DNA from: Taeniopygia guttata
Lineage: Eukaryota > Chordata > Aves > Passeriformes > Estrildidae
Direction of reading: 5' to 3'
DNA length: 64,000 nucleotides
NCBI RefSeq assembly: GCF_048771995.1
Contig: NC_133050.1
Coordinates: 4,848,501-4,912,500, forward strand
The stretch's first letter is position 1. Each line of letters starts with the position of its first letter. Of the stretch, positions 11,330 through 24,340 are shown in pieces. The notes under the pieces are model-generated. The model did not search any database. It was not told the origin of the DNA and worked only from the letters and a program-made list of their open reading frames with translations. The position numbers were made by a program, and so were the translations under genes.

Positions 11330-13881
11330 ACCCCAGTTGTTCCAGTTTTCCATCAAACTGTGAGCAGCATCCTGCACCTGTGGGTACAGACCAACCTTCA
11401 TTATGACAACTCTGTGAAAGTGCATTCGGGTCATTTTGTAATAGCTGTGTCACAGTTACATTATCAACAAGTACAAGCAGAAATGGATTTTTACAGCCTG
11501 GAGATTAAATTACACGCCCTCCCCTTGCTACCTCTCTCATGAAAATCCCTGTTACAAACAGCAGGTGCCTTAGAACACAAATCAAGGTGGTGTTTGGTCT
11601 GGTCTGTTGACAAATACTACCCAAATATCAACCCCAAACCTCAGCGGGCAGCAGAGGGAGGTCACCTCCCTGTAAAGGAAAAGCAGGCAGTGAATTGCAG
11701 CCAGCTTTGAACACAGCTGCTCTCAGGAAATATTCCCGGGATCAGCCCTCCTGACCCTTTGTTATCTCACCCGCCCACATCTTATCTGGGACTCTGCACT
11801 CCCACATTTACATGCAGCATTCCAAGTCACTCCTCCCAAACCAGCTCCTTATCAGCCCTGCCCTGGCTCACAGGTGGCTCTGCTGTCCTTTATGTCCCTC
11901 CCCGCTCTGGGGGTGCCACCACAGCCGGGCTCCACCTGAGGAGAGGCTCAGGATAAAGCAGAGGGGTGACAGTGACAAGGCCCAAGTGCTGGGAGGTCAC
12001 GGCCAGCACCTGCTGATGGCACAGAGAGGGATCCTTCCCTTCAGCTCACCCAGGAACTTTCCATCCCCAGCCCAGAGAGGGAGCAAGGACAGTCACGAGC
12101 CATCTGTGACCCGGCAAGTGACGGCCTCGGTGACACCACTGGAGAATGTGGCAAAATTATTTCCTGCTGAATGAAACCCAGAGAGAGCTCGGGAACACCT
12201 TCACCCGGGGGTCACCCAAAAATCTCATGTGGGGGGATGAATCCCAGAATCCCGGAGTGGGGCAGGGCTAAGGGAGCACAGAGGCTCAGCTGGTGCCACC
12301 CCAGGGCCATCCCGAGCACAGGGCACAGCGGGGTGTGCACAGGGCTCTGGAATATCCCCAGCCAGGGAGGACCCACAGCCTCTCTGGGCTCTGCTCCAGT
12401 GCCCACAGGGAAGTTCTGCCTCCTGGGCAGGGAATTGCCGGGCTCAGCCCTGCCCGGGGCTCTGGGGCCATTGCTGGGCCTGTAGCAGGGCCTGGGGCTG
12501 CTCTGCCCTCCTGCACACAGGGACGGACAGGGATGGACAGGGACACTCAGGGACACCCAGGGACACTCAGGGTCACAACAGGGTCACCCAGGCCTGAGGG
12601 CCCCTCTCAGCATCTCCTCAGCCCCAGCTCCCTCAGCCTTTCCTGCTCCAGGCCCTTCCTCAGCTCCACAGCTCCCCAGGAGCTCCCTGGCCCTGCTGTC
12701 CCAAGGAGCTGGACAAGCACTCCAGCTCTGCCTCCCAGGGCTGACAATGTTTATTTTTAATTCTCAGTGAAGACAACAACCTAGATCCCAGCTGATCCCA
12801 CCCACCCCACATGGAGCCACTCCTGCCTTCTCTCCTTCCTCAGAGGACAAAAACCCCAGAAATGCTCTTGGCTCCCTTCTCCCAGAGGCCCTGGGGTGGT
12901 CAATAGCAATAAAAATATGCCTGCAGAGCTTTCACCCTCAAAGCTTGATTTTCCAGGCACTCTCCTGCAGTTCCTCTGTAATGGCATTTTTTAATGGCCT
13001 GGCCAAAGGAACCTAATCTTGCAATTACTCCATTTAAAGCCATGTAATGGGTGAGCAGCTTCCTGGAATATGGGAAAGGAGAAGTGTGGTACAATTGTAT
13101 TAAAGTGGGAAAAAGGAGTAACTACTCACACTAAAAAGGATGAGGAATGAAAAGCAGCATGGTGTGAATTATAGAGAAAGGAATGTGTTTATGACATGCA
13201 GCTGAAGGTCTGGCAGCTTTTGAGAGTCACCATTCCCCTCCTGTCCCTTTCACTTGCCATCAGGACAAAAAAAGAGGAAAAGGAGGGAGTTGGGAGCATC
13301 AAATCCACAGGGCTTGCAAAGGGGATCAATTGGGTTTGAGGACGGAGTGAGCAGGGCAAGGGCAAGGCACCTCCAGGGAGATTCTCCTGCTGCATGGCAG
13401 CATTCCCAGGAGAAGCTGGCAGCACAAGGCCCTAAAGATGGGGAACAGCTGAGCAACCCCAATTCCCAGGACTGAGATCTCCCTGATCCCTGACTTCACA
13501 GCATGAAAAAGGAGACTGGGGATATTTTAAAAAATAATAATTATTAAGGATATTGCTTGAAAAACAACCAGGGTGATCCTCAGCAGTGCAGGAGGGATGG
13601 CAGGAGGGATGAATTCCTGAGGGGAAGGGCTCCTCACTCCAGCTTGCAAAAGCCAAAAGTCAAATCTCCCAGGCTCTGGAATTCAGGAACAATGGGGAAA
13701 TGGGGATGCCTGGCCCGTCCTGCTCAGTTTGGGACACTCGTGTCCCCATGGCCCAGTGCCGTCACCGCCACCCACCCCAACATTCCATCCAAGGGAGCTC
13801 TCCCACGTCAACCTGGGGGCCCAGCACCACGATGCTCTTCCATATCCCATCCAAAGGCCTCACTGCGCGCTCCGCAGGTCC
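9302..13881. other. Non-coding stretch, no supported gene
   Basis: No reading frame with recognisable domains or a convincing exon chain was found. A segment ending near 11060 has two AATAAA signals (about 10958 and 10981) followed by a short GT/CT-rich tail and may be the end of an LTR. GC-rich short imperfect repeats (GGGACACTCAGGGACAC type) lie at about 12520-12590. Confidence 0.5.
11295..11328 (+). repeat. Poly-A run (34 A)
   Basis: This is a pure run of A. No retroposed gene body was recognised upstream, so it could be either a retroposon tail or a simple mononucleotide repeat. Confidence 0.9.
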
Positions 13882-15446
13882 ATGAGGGCACGCTCCAGGC
13901 TCCGGGACAGGAGGGGGAAGCGCTTTGGGAAGAGCGTCCGCTTCAGGTCCTCCTGGCGCGTGCTTCTGCCCTTCTTCCTCTTCATGGCGAGGCACCGCCG
14001 GCGGCTCCGGAGGGCTCACCCAGCCTTGCCGTGGTGCACATGGCCCAGAGCGCCCCAGCTGCGCTCTCAGCACCAAGGTGAGTGCAGGGCTTCCCAGCGC
14101 CCAGCCCAGGCGGGTGGGGACCTTTAGGGTGGAAGGGCTGCAAAGGAGGGAGAGAGGTTTTCAGGGCAGTAGGGCGGGTTGGCAGCACCTCGGAGATCAC
14201 TCTTCACTGTGCTGCTGGGTGGACTTGGCACTGAAGTAGCTGATGAGAGCCACATTTTCCAGCCTGCCTGCAGCTCTGAGGGGCACAGAGGTGTAATGAC
14301 ATCTCCCACCAATGCACTCCCCATCCTGATGTCCCCTGCCAGCCTGGTGGCACCTCCTGGATGCTCTGGGGACAGCTGCAGTGCCAGGGTCCTGCAAGCA
14401 TCAGCCCAGTACGCCCCCTCACCACCAGCCACCCCAGCACAAGGGTGAAATGCCAACACAGACATCCCCCCTAACAGATCCTGGGGAACAGTGTCTCATC
14501 AAGACTTGTCTTGGAAAGACAGAGACTGAAAATCTCAACATCTCATCACAGGTGGGAGACAGCAGCTGCCATTTATCACTCTTGAGGAGTTGATTGGCAT
14601 CCTCAGTCATAACTGAATTCTGCGAGTGCACAAGAGAAAAACACCTTCAATTCTTCCCTTCATGTCCCCAAAATGCATGCCCTAGGTTTTGAGGCCTGCT
14701 TACTCTGATCAAGCCCTTCTGGATCTCACCAACATGAAGGAACTCTCCTTATGCCTGTCCAGCTGTTCTGTGCAGTACTTCCTGGAGTGACTTCCCAGTG
14801 ATGCTAACAGCTTTACCTGGCACCCCCAAGCAGTTAAGGTGGAAGACTGCAGCAGCAAGTTCCTTGCCTCCAACCAGCTACAATGGAATGGTTTTCCCAT
14901 AAGAATTACCCTCAGAGGAATAACCCCAGTCCCTCCAGCCAAACTGCCTCCTTTCCAGGGAAGCCAGAGGCTTGCATGCCTTTAAAAAAGGAAAAATATC
15001 CCCAAATCAAGATAGTATTTCAAGTGGGATTATTGCTCGTTGGCCAAAGAGCTGGAAGTTTAGCTGGAACTTATTAGGCAAGCTTTGCAGAAAGGAGGCT
15101 GTAAAGAAGGAGGTGGTGTTGCCCTCGGTGCTGCATCCCACTGCCTGCATCAGCGGTGGCCAAGGGGCCGTGAAACTGGCAGGCAGAGGCAGGTGAAAGA
15201 AAAGGCAGCCAGGAAGCAGAGCCCTGACATGCAGGGTCTTCAGCCTCTTTCTTAGGTTGTCCCTGAGAACACCACCTGGGAGAGGCCAGCAGGAGAGGCT
15301 GGGAGCCAGCCTGTGCCCTTGCTGAGCAGATTAGCAGCACTGCTGATCATCCCTCCTTGCCACCCCCAGGAAAGAAGTGTGATCCCTGCCTGGCGCAGAA
15401 ATGGATCCAGCGAGAGGCTCTGAGGCGAAACTCACTCAAATATTGA
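13882..15446 (+). CDS. Candidate two-exon gene for a small Arg-rich protein (unrecognised)
   Basis: Exon 1 runs from ATG 13882 (just after a CTCCGCAG acceptor-like site) to 14077, followed by the strong donor GTGAGT, and ends in phase 1. Exon 2 starts at 15370 after CACCCCCAG in matching phase 1 and reads GKKCDPCLAQKWIQREAL, ending in TGA at 15444-15446. The joined product would be about 90 residues: an extremely Arg-rich N-terminus (MRARSRLRDRRGKRFGKSV), a short hydrophobic core (VLLPFFLF), another basic block and a CDPC motif. I do not recognise the family. Matching phase and both splice consensuses favour a real gene; the short length and GC-rich first exon weaken the case. A non-coding explanation is quite possible. 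Confidence 0.3.
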
Positions 15447-16992
15447 ACTAGAAAAATTTTGCTCGATCTGCCTCTCAGTAAACAGTGACTAATTGCTCTG
15501 CCTGGAGTTGCTGTACCTTCTAGATTGGAAGGTGCAGACAGAACAATGATAGTGAAGGCTCCTTACCTGACACCAGCTGTACATTAATCACGAATGTTTG
15601 CTACGCAAATCTTGTCATACAAAGCAATTATTGCTGTTCCCATACTGACCTCATGTTTATTTATTACATGAGCTCTTTATTTGAACCTTGTCTGGTCTCT
15701 CTTCCCATATAAGCATATTAGTATGTGGCTTCCAAAGGCTCCCAGCTGAGAAATTGTAGATTTATTTGTGGCATGGAGGGATGGCACACGACACGCTGAC
15801 GGCAATGCAGAGCTGAGAGGCTCAGCTCTTACACCAGTGTCTCTTCATGCAAAATGTTCTCACCCCAAGGTCCCTTGCTGGGATGAAGGACACTTTCTAA
15901 CAGCACAGAGCTGCGACTCTGGGTTTGCTCTGACGCTGCAGTATTAACCAATGGTTAATGGAGACTGTCAGCCCGAGGAGCCACAAAATAAAGCTCTGCT
16001 TGGGCTTCTTTAGGGTCCGCTCAGTAAAAGTAAAATTTTACACAGTGCTTCGTCCTTGGCTTTGTCACCTTTGCCTACCTCCAGAATGATGAGTTGCAAA
16101 TAAATTTAACTGTGCCACCAAGTAAGTTGCAAGTGCGCTTTTGAATGTGGTGGTGTTTGGGTAGCTGGAGGGCTGGGTGTCTTTAAGCACCAAATATTCT
16201 CTTGCCAGAGGAGTTTTCTCCATGTGATTTAATGCTGGGCAGAGGGTTACCTCCTTAACAGATTGGGGCAGCTCACTCCCTTGATTTTGTCCTACGGCTT
16301 CTCAAGATGATCATTAAATGTAATTTCTACATTAATCTGGGCTTTGTTTTCCCCCTTCCTTCAGTTAGGCTGCAAAGCAGGCAGAACAATGTATTGTCTG
16401 TTTAGTGTTTTCTTTTAAACACGCCCTGCTATACAGTCTGGGATCTTCTGAAGTCAGCTGCCCCTCCACGCTGATCAGTTTTGTTGCGCAGGGACTCTGC
16501 CTGCCTCACACCTCAGGCAAGTCTCTGTTCCTCTCTTGAGCGGGACAGGAAGGGTCTCCATGGTTCCTGCTTCAAACCAAACCCTCCTGTCTGACCTCTT
16601 TGGGCCCCTTCCTTGTCCACAGACATTATTGGTGCTCTTCTACTAGGGGAAACTGTAGAAAAGCCCCCAGAGCCTGAATGAAATCAAATCCCTCTTACAC
16701 CCCTCAGCCCTCCCTGCCTCTCTTGCTATTCTTTCTTCTGCTCTCACCTCTGCTTTCAGCTCTTCCCAATGTACCATCATTTTCTGATGCAATTAATTCT
16801 TATTGCTTCCAAATCATTAATAAAGCACCTAATTGTTGCAGCATTTCTGAGACAGAGAGGGCATGATTTATGTTTGGAATGAGATTTGAGCTACTCCAGC
16901 CTAGGCCTCAGATCTGGGCCTTGTGAGGCTTTCCAGCCTCTGGCGCAGTTAGAAATTAAGAGCTTGTGGTGCAGTTAGAAATTGTATTAAGG
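15447..16992. other. Non-coding stretch, no supported gene
   Basis: This is AT-balanced sequence with no long reading frame, repeat or conserved motif that I could identify. Confidence 0.5.
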
Positions 16993-17240
16993 TGTGATGG
17001 GAAGCACTGGGCTGTCTGGGTGTGAAGTAGTATAGGTTTATAGTGTGAGGTTTAGGCCACCTTAAGAAAAAGACACACAATGTTCGCTTGCCAATGAATG
17101 TGCCTTTGTAAACTGTAAACTGTATAGAAGTGTATATAAGCTGCCATCTCCTCTCGAATAAACAGAGAATGTTGCATTAATCATATTGGTTTGACGTGCG
17201 TTCTGTCCTGTCCAGCTTTCCTGTTTCCTGAGGACCCTGG
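16993..17240 (+). mobile_element. Probable solo LTR
   Basis: The segment starts TGTGATGGGAAGC, has a TATA box (TGTATATAAG, 17131-17140), a polyadenylation signal AATAAA at 17157-17162 and then a GT/CT-rich region, which is the U3-R-U5 order of an avian ERV LTR on the + strand. Ends are approximate and no target duplication was found; homologous sequence may begin at about 16900. Confidence 0.5.
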
Positions 17241-19984
17241 GTTCACGTAATTAACAGCAGGCCTGACAATGAACCTAGCAATGCCACACTGTGTACTTTT
17301 GCCCCTCTCCAGCATCACCCTTTCCTTAGGATCTCGGCTGGCTTTCCATCCATTCAACAACTTGCATCTCCCAGTCAATTTGAAATATTCCTCCCCCCTA
17401 CTCCAGTATTTCTCTTTTATGGTGCAGCTGTAGCTTTTGCTAATTGTTCATTTAATGACTGTTTTGTTGTTTTTTTTTTTCCCTAAAGCAATATTTTTCT
17501 TGAGAAGTTGAATTTAAAGGGGCCATAAATGACTAATAGTAATTAATAAAAATTAAGAAATAATTCTTTAAATGCATATGCTGCCTGGAGCCAAATTCCT
17601 AAATCCCTGTTGCTGTTAGATCAGCTTGGGGTTTTATTCTCCCCTGAAGGAGCAGCAGTGCCCAAGACTGTCGGGAATACTCCAAGTGATGGAATAACTC
17701 TCCAACAACCCCAGGAAGCTGAGGGCTGGGGGTATGTGGTGGACCATGCCGGCAGCACATAGCTTACTGCTGCTCTCCTCCCTTGCTGACAGGAGGACTG
17801 GCTGTGCCAGGGCAAGAGGGGCTTCGGGGACCTGGTGGACAACTTGATCCTCTTGAAAAATACTGCCTTTAACCCGTGGAGAGCCCTGCCACTTCCACAA
17901 GACTGTTAGAAAGGGATTACACATTTAAGGGCAAGAGAGTTACATTCAAGTAAAAAAGCAGCAATAAAAGGCTTTTGTGGTTCAGAGCATAAATCAGCCT
18001 TTTACTGCTTCTCCTTGCAGTGAGCGCAGCCGCAAGCGCCTGACTCGGGGATTTTTATATCTAGTGGTGAAATATCTGGGGGACAGCAGTGCCAGGGAGC
18101 AGGCACAGGACCCTGTGCCTGAGTCAGCACTGCCCAGCCAAGGATGCTGCAGCATCCTGCTGGCTTCAGGAGGGAGGATGAGTGTGATGGCATGGAGTCA
18201 GGGACGTGATCCCGTCATGCAAAACAGGACTTGGAAGTGCACAGAGATGGTTTTGAGGGCCACTTCACAACTGCTTCCCTCTCCTGATGATATTTAACTG
18301 CTGGTGGTTTTCTTTTGCCAGTGTAGACTGGCTGAAACTCAGATCCACCACTCCAGCTTATTAAAAGGTCACGTTTTACAAAGTAGCACAGCCACCCTAA
18401 CCAAATGCGTGCTGGCTAATTGCCTTCGGTGTGAAATTAGGTTTGTGGTTTCTGTGGGATCAAGTGTGGCTTCCTCCTCTCCTCCACAACCTCCTTGGTT
18501 GTGTTCCCAGTCGCTGATGAGCATTTGATGTGCAGAAAAGACCTCAGATTGCAGCCAGAAACACACATTCCAAAGCCCTGGCTTTGCCTACACCCAGGAT
18601 GGTGCAGAGGCAGGAGGACTGGAGAAGCTGGGACGTAGCAGAGCAGAAAATGCCTCATGGGGCTGAACCTCAGCAGGCAGTTTGGGAGCTGTCAGGCAGG
18701 GTAGGTGTGAATGCCCTACAGGTAGGGCATTAGGTCAACATGTCACTTTGTTTCCACTGCTCCTTGCAGTGTCAAGGGGGACAGAGCTGGCCACTGGGAC
18801 ACTGACCAGCTCTGGGTCCTCCCTTGCTGGACCAAAGGGTATATGCAGCACAGCAGTAAATTGTTTAGCTGAAAGCATGGGAGAACTTGTGCCTTGCACT
18901 GCAGCACCTTATGTCATTTAACAAAGCAGGCGTGTGTCAGCTGTGGTGACAGAGATGCTCCTTGTCAGCTGGGCTGAGCGAGAAGTCCTGGTCCATTAGG
19001 CAACACGTGCCAGAGTGCACAAAGCTGGAAGCAGGCATCTCTGCACAGAGTGAGCCACCCTGAAACAAATACAAACACTTGGTGTGACAGAAATATTCAG
19101 TTGGGTCTCCTCTTGCCTGCCAGCACAGCCTCATACGTGACAAGCAGCCAAAAGCCCATGCAAGAAGAAAGCTTGTGCAAGAAAAAATTACTTCTCACCT
19201 GCAAACAGCTGAGACCCTTGGAAATACCTACTAGCCCACCTCAAACTGATGTCAGGACAATGATGGGTGCTTCTTTATAGGTGCAAGCTTTTCAGTTCCC
19301 ACCTGGAGAAGCAGAAGGAAAAATACAGGCTCCATATATGCACAGCCAGGCGAGCAGCTCTTTGGAAGTCCATGGCCTTTGAAGATAGCTGTGGTGAACA
19401 TCTGTGGGGAGAAAGAGTGGCATGGGGGTGTCCCACCTCCTCCATCTCCTGCAGAGATTCTGTGCTGCGTGGCCCAGATCCCCAGCTCCACGTTTCCAGA
19501 AGTGGGACCTACAGTGGGAGCAGTGTGGAGCTCAGCTGTGTTTGCAGCACTTCAGAGATGAGATCATAACCCCAGAGGCAGAGCAGAGTCAAGCTCCAGG
19601 TAGGCAGGGAGATGTGAGCTCAGCCACTCACCGGGGACAGTTAATCCAGCATCAGCACTGGGCCCATTGTGGGGTGGTGTAATGCACTAAAATGTTTCTT
19701 GAGACCAGCCTTTAGTTACATAAAATACAATTACTTGCTTGTGTTGTATTGACTGCTTCTGCAATTTTGTCTTTATAAGATATTTTTTCTATCATCTAAT
19801 TGGGTGGCTTCTTTCAGGTTCCCAGAGTACTCTTCTTTGTGCTTCAGGGGAATTTTTGTTACTCTTTAAACAATAATTCTGAAAAAAACCCCGTTCTGAT
19901 TTGTAGTAACTCTCACACAAAGGGAAAGCTCCTGTTTTTTCAGCCCACAAGCCATCCAGTTCTCCCACAGCCTTCTTAAATTCC
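17241..19984. other. Non-coding stretch, no supported gene
   Basis: Only short reading frames are present. An exon-like open stretch after CTCCTTGCAG at about 18021 (ERSRKRLTRGFLYLV) has no partner exon that I could find, so I do not call it. Confidence 0.45.
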
Positions 19985-20190
19985 TAGCCACAGAATGGTT
20001 TGTGCTGGAAGGGGCCTGAGAGCCCATCTGACCCCAAGCCCACAAACACGGACACCTGCCACCAGATCAGGCTGCCCAGAGCCACGTCCACCATGGCCTG
20101 CTTTGACCACACAAGAGGTACCTTGAATCCAGATCTTGTCCCATTATCCATGACACGACCACTTGACCACTAACTGGCTTCAGCACAGTT
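19985..20190 (-). mobile_element. CR1 LINE 3' fragment
   Basis: CACAGAATGGTTTGTGCTGG followed by AAGGGGCC, then a decayed 'discs in the Cys/Pro-rich region' pattern, matches the antisense of the CR1 3' end, the dominant avian LINE. The element is on the minus strand, heavily diverged, and truncated. Confidence 0.6.
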
Positions 20191-23100
20191 TGCTGAGCTT
20201 TCCCCATTTCAGTGCTTTCCCTCTTCTGCCATCAAACCTGCCCCAAATTCCATCCAACCTTATGAACAGGAATGGTTGCAAGCTTCCCTCCTAAGGTTTT
20301 TAAATTAAGACATAATGAAGACTCAGAATTTAAGGTTAAATGTTATTAATTATGTTTGTACAGTTCAATTTCCTTGGCAAGCATTTGAGATAAAAAACAA
20401 AACAAGACAAGCCCCAAACGATATTTGCACATTCTAGAACACCGCAAATCCTTCCTTGAAAATGCACAAGAAATCCCTGTAGAGCACTGGTACACTTTCA
20501 GCCAGCCTCCTGTCCAATTTCCTGGGGAAAAAGAAACCAAAACAAAATGCAAGTCCACAACCTTGTGATTTTAAAAAAAGTGAAATATCTTAAATATTTG
20601 TATTTGTCTGTTCTGGCTGCTCAGTGTGCATTATAGCTACATATGCAATTAACTTCTATTCCACACCTCTGCATGGGTGAAGATCTGAAGTAGAGATCCC
20701 CTTTGCATCTACTATACATCACTTGTAAAGAATTGCCTTTAAAGTATTACATTAGGCTGCTGTTTACCTTCCACTTAGGTCTTTCATTACAAATCCAGCC
20801 ATTGGCTGGATCAAGTTTTCATTTCTGTAATATTTTTTTCTCGCTGTAGCAATGCCTTGTAAACAGCCTCCTTACATAGGACTATGAGTGAGATGGAAAA
20901 GCCAGGGAATGTCTTGTGGTATGAGGAAAAAATTGCTGTGCTTACTGCCTTATAAAATGCACTTGATAAATTTGAATAATCTGAATTTTTATTGCAACAG
21001 TTTTTAAAATAAAGAGGTACCATTTTCCTCTTTCTTTTTTTTTCTTCTTTTTTTTTTTTTAATAATGCACCAAAATCTTAATAAACTGTTTTGTCTGAAC
21101 CACAGGGAGAAATGAAAGGCTTTTCTATGTAGTGACTCACTGGATTATTGAAAACAACTATGTGGCTGCAACTGTTTGCCTTCCTGATATATCTTTCTCC
21201 TCTGTTTTTAATAACGAGATCACTGTAGAGCTTTGATGAAGAATGAAATTTCTTTCTTTTCCAGATTTGATTTTTTGACAGAAATATTTACGTGGGTTAG
21301 AGAAATGCATCTAAAATGACACAGCTCAAGTCTACCAGGATCAGATTTTTACATACACGAGTTGCAGAAATCTGCCTGCCCATCTTAATTCTCATAATTT
21401 ATCCCCTCGTGTGTTTTTTCCTTCTGTGGATCAGACAATGAATTTTTCCTCCCTTTTTGTGAATAAGCCTCTCTCAGAAATGAGACACATGGCTTTAACT
21501 TCTGGGGGAAGCGTTGGCACCTCTGCCAAGGAAAGGGATGTGAATTGATGGGCTGCTCTGCTCTGGAACATTAAGCAGATCACACTCCCACTGCAAAGTG
21601 CCATTGTCAACATTAAACCCTCTTGTTAATAGCCCACTGGTTTGGGTTTTTTCTGTTTGTTTTCCTTTTCAAGTGTATCTACAGTTAACTGCAAGGAAAA
21701 AACCCAAACTGCAGAACAGTGCCGAGAAGGGTCTCCCTCCTAAATAGCCTCTCAGGTAGCTGCTGTAAGCCCTCCTCTCTCCATAGGTAGGAAGCAGAAG
21801 TGTGGCTGTCTTAACCCATCTCCAACACCATTACAGACAGTAGATGATGTTTTTAAAAAATGAATTCTTTGCTATGGGATTCAGGAGGAGATTGTGTGTT
21901 TTGGTGCTGCTTGACATGCTGACAAGCAGGGGAAAAATGTTGCCCTGTAAACTTGGCTGTCTCTGTTGATTGAGAGATGTCTTATGGAAAGGTACTAGTC
22001 AGTGTAAACCCCAGGATACCCAACAAAGAGAGATTTCAATAAACATAGAGAGCCATTAAAGCAGCTCACCCTCTCTTCACAGGCTCAGGTGTAAAGAGAG
22101 ATGCTACCTATGCATTTCTGTTGATCTCCATGCTAAACAAAGCCACAAGCACATGGAGCAAGTAGCATTTCAGATATCACCATGTTCCTTTCAATTAGCC
22201 TGGAAAACCTGTCCAGGGCTGAGCCCTCTCCCACTGAAACTCCAGTTTAGCATCACTGACACAGAGAGACAGATATTCCCTCCATTGTGCAATTTGGGGT
22301 GAACTTTTTCCCCCCACTATGCAGAACAGGTGAACAACTTTCTTCTTCTTAGGCATTTACAAGACTTTTTAAAGATCAAAGCAACCAAGCAACCAGGTAA
22401 AACAAACTGCACCTGCCAGCCCGTTGGACCACTGTAAAATTCAGTGCTGGAAGGGACTTTCTCCAGAACAGTCTCCTGGCCTTCACAAGGCATTCACCTT
22501 AGTCTTCCTGATGACCTCTCTGCATGTAGCTCTATTGGCAGAGCAAGGCTTGGGGAGCCATCAAGAGAAGGTGATGGTACAAATGTCCCCACCTTTGTAA
22601 ATAAAATATCCCACACAATACAGGGCTGCCAATGGTTGGTTTTCTGGCTCTCACACATCTACACCTCTTTTGGAGGAAGCTGAGAGTGCAAAGGGAGCAG
22701 AGCCTGCAATGAATCCATCAGCTCAAAAGCAAGATTCTAAACTGGAGATAATCCTTGTCTTCTCAAAACTTTAACCTAAGGGAGCACAAAAGGAAAAGTA
22801 ATCATCTCTTGTTGGTCAATCCCTTTGCTCAGTGTTGCAAATATCACAGAAAGAGAGGCCATCAGCACGGTTTGCTTTAGATCAGGAATAACTCCTGTTC
22901 CAGCTAATCCTGGGGGCTGTTAAGGCCTTCGGGTTTTTGATGTATTGAGGAAAGCCTTGACAATGCAGACAACTGCAGTGAAATAAGAGGCTGGCTCAAA
23001 CATTAATGACCCACTGATTCTATGTGAGACAAAGAGATGATTGCACTGTCTGCCTTGGCAAGACCTCTCCCTTCACCGCCCTTGGTAGGCATCCCTTCAG

Positions 23101-24030
23101 TGACTGCAAGGGGCAGAGCTGGTCCCTCAAAGTTTTCTTCCTTCCCCCCTACTCCCAACTCCCGTCCTTGTCATAAAGAGTAGGAATCAAAAACAAGCCT
23201 GTGGCTTTGCTAGCATAGCAGAAGAAAAATCAATCTCCTTGTTGACCTGGTGAAAGAAAGGTGTAGTACCTGAAGTTCAGTTTTCCCATCTCCAGATGCC
23301 GCTTACACTGATAGGCAAACTTTCACAGAAGAAGGAGAGTAATCTGCAAGTGCTCTGCCGTAGTGTGGATTCATCTGTCCAACAGCAGCAGATAAAGGTG
23401 AAGGCAGCCCACCTCCACACTCACTCCCTAGTTTGCATCTAGAGAAAGTTTTGAAATTTGGGAAAGAAAAGAAGATTATTTGCAACCATGAAAAATGAGA
23501 TAAAACAAAGCAGTGTAGGGAAAGGGAAACTGAGCAAAGCAAAAAAAACTGGCACATTTTTACCTGTTGATGTTGCTGTCACCAATGGGGCTTTTTATTC
23601 TCTTCAAGCCAGGCAAAACCTGAGGTGTAACCTCTCCTCCAGGGCTCGATATCCAGAGGAGTCACCTCAGGGAGCACGTGGCAGAGGTGGCCGTGATGCT
23701 GAGCTTTGGCTGGGAGTCCTCTCAGGAACACGACGGGTGTGGTGAGGCATCACGGAGCTCTTGGCTGCATCAGCTGCCCACCTGTGATTGCAGGGATGCT
23801 CAATTGGCAAAGAGTCACCCTTCCAGCGGTGGGATGCTTCATAAACTGCTGGAAAGTCTGGCAAAGAGGTCACAAACACTGCTGGGAAGGTCTGGGAAAC
23901 ACCTCAAAAGAAAAGGAGAAATGGGAAAGAAGAATAGAAAAGAAAATAAAAAAAAGGCAGAAAATTAAAAAGAAAAACAAAAAAGGAGAAAGGGGGAAAG
24001 GAGATTTTGTTGCAACGAATGCCTGCTGCG
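20191..24030. other. Non-coding stretch, no supported gene
   Basis: AT-rich intergenic-type sequence with poly-T runs near 21040. No credible exon chain or repeat family was recognised. Confidence 0.5.
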
Positions 24031-24039
24031 AAATAGCAA

Positions 24040-24340
24040 GGCTGGAACTGCCCAGAATGCAGCGGAGACGCTCCGGAGCCCACCGGGCCCGGCGCTGCCC
24101 GTGCGGCCGCCGCAGCGCGGTCCAACACCGCCTCTCACGGCTCCGCTGCTGCCAGAACCCGCTTTTGGGGGCCGCGCAGGCAGCTCCTGCCGCAGCCCAC
24201 GGCACCGATTCCACCCTGCCACAGCTCCGACATCGCCGGGGCGCGCCCCGTGTCCCACGGCGGCAGAGCGCAGCGGGGACCCGGCCAGCCGCACCCCGCA
24301 GTCACTCCCCGGCTGGAATTGGGGTAGGCGGGGTGGGCTC
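24040..24340. promoter_or_regulatory. Isolated CpG-rich island
   Basis: A 300-bp block of high GC and many CpGs stands out from AT-rich surroundings (purine/A-rich just before it at 23900-24000). It could be a promoter or first exon of an unseen gene on either strand. Reading frames are open through it on both strands, as expected from GC content alone, and none is recognisable. Confidence 0.35.

Noticed and set aside
18021-18297. Exon-like open frame after a CTCCTTGCAG acceptor
   Set aside because: No matching donor or partner exon in compatible phase was found, and composition is unremarkable.
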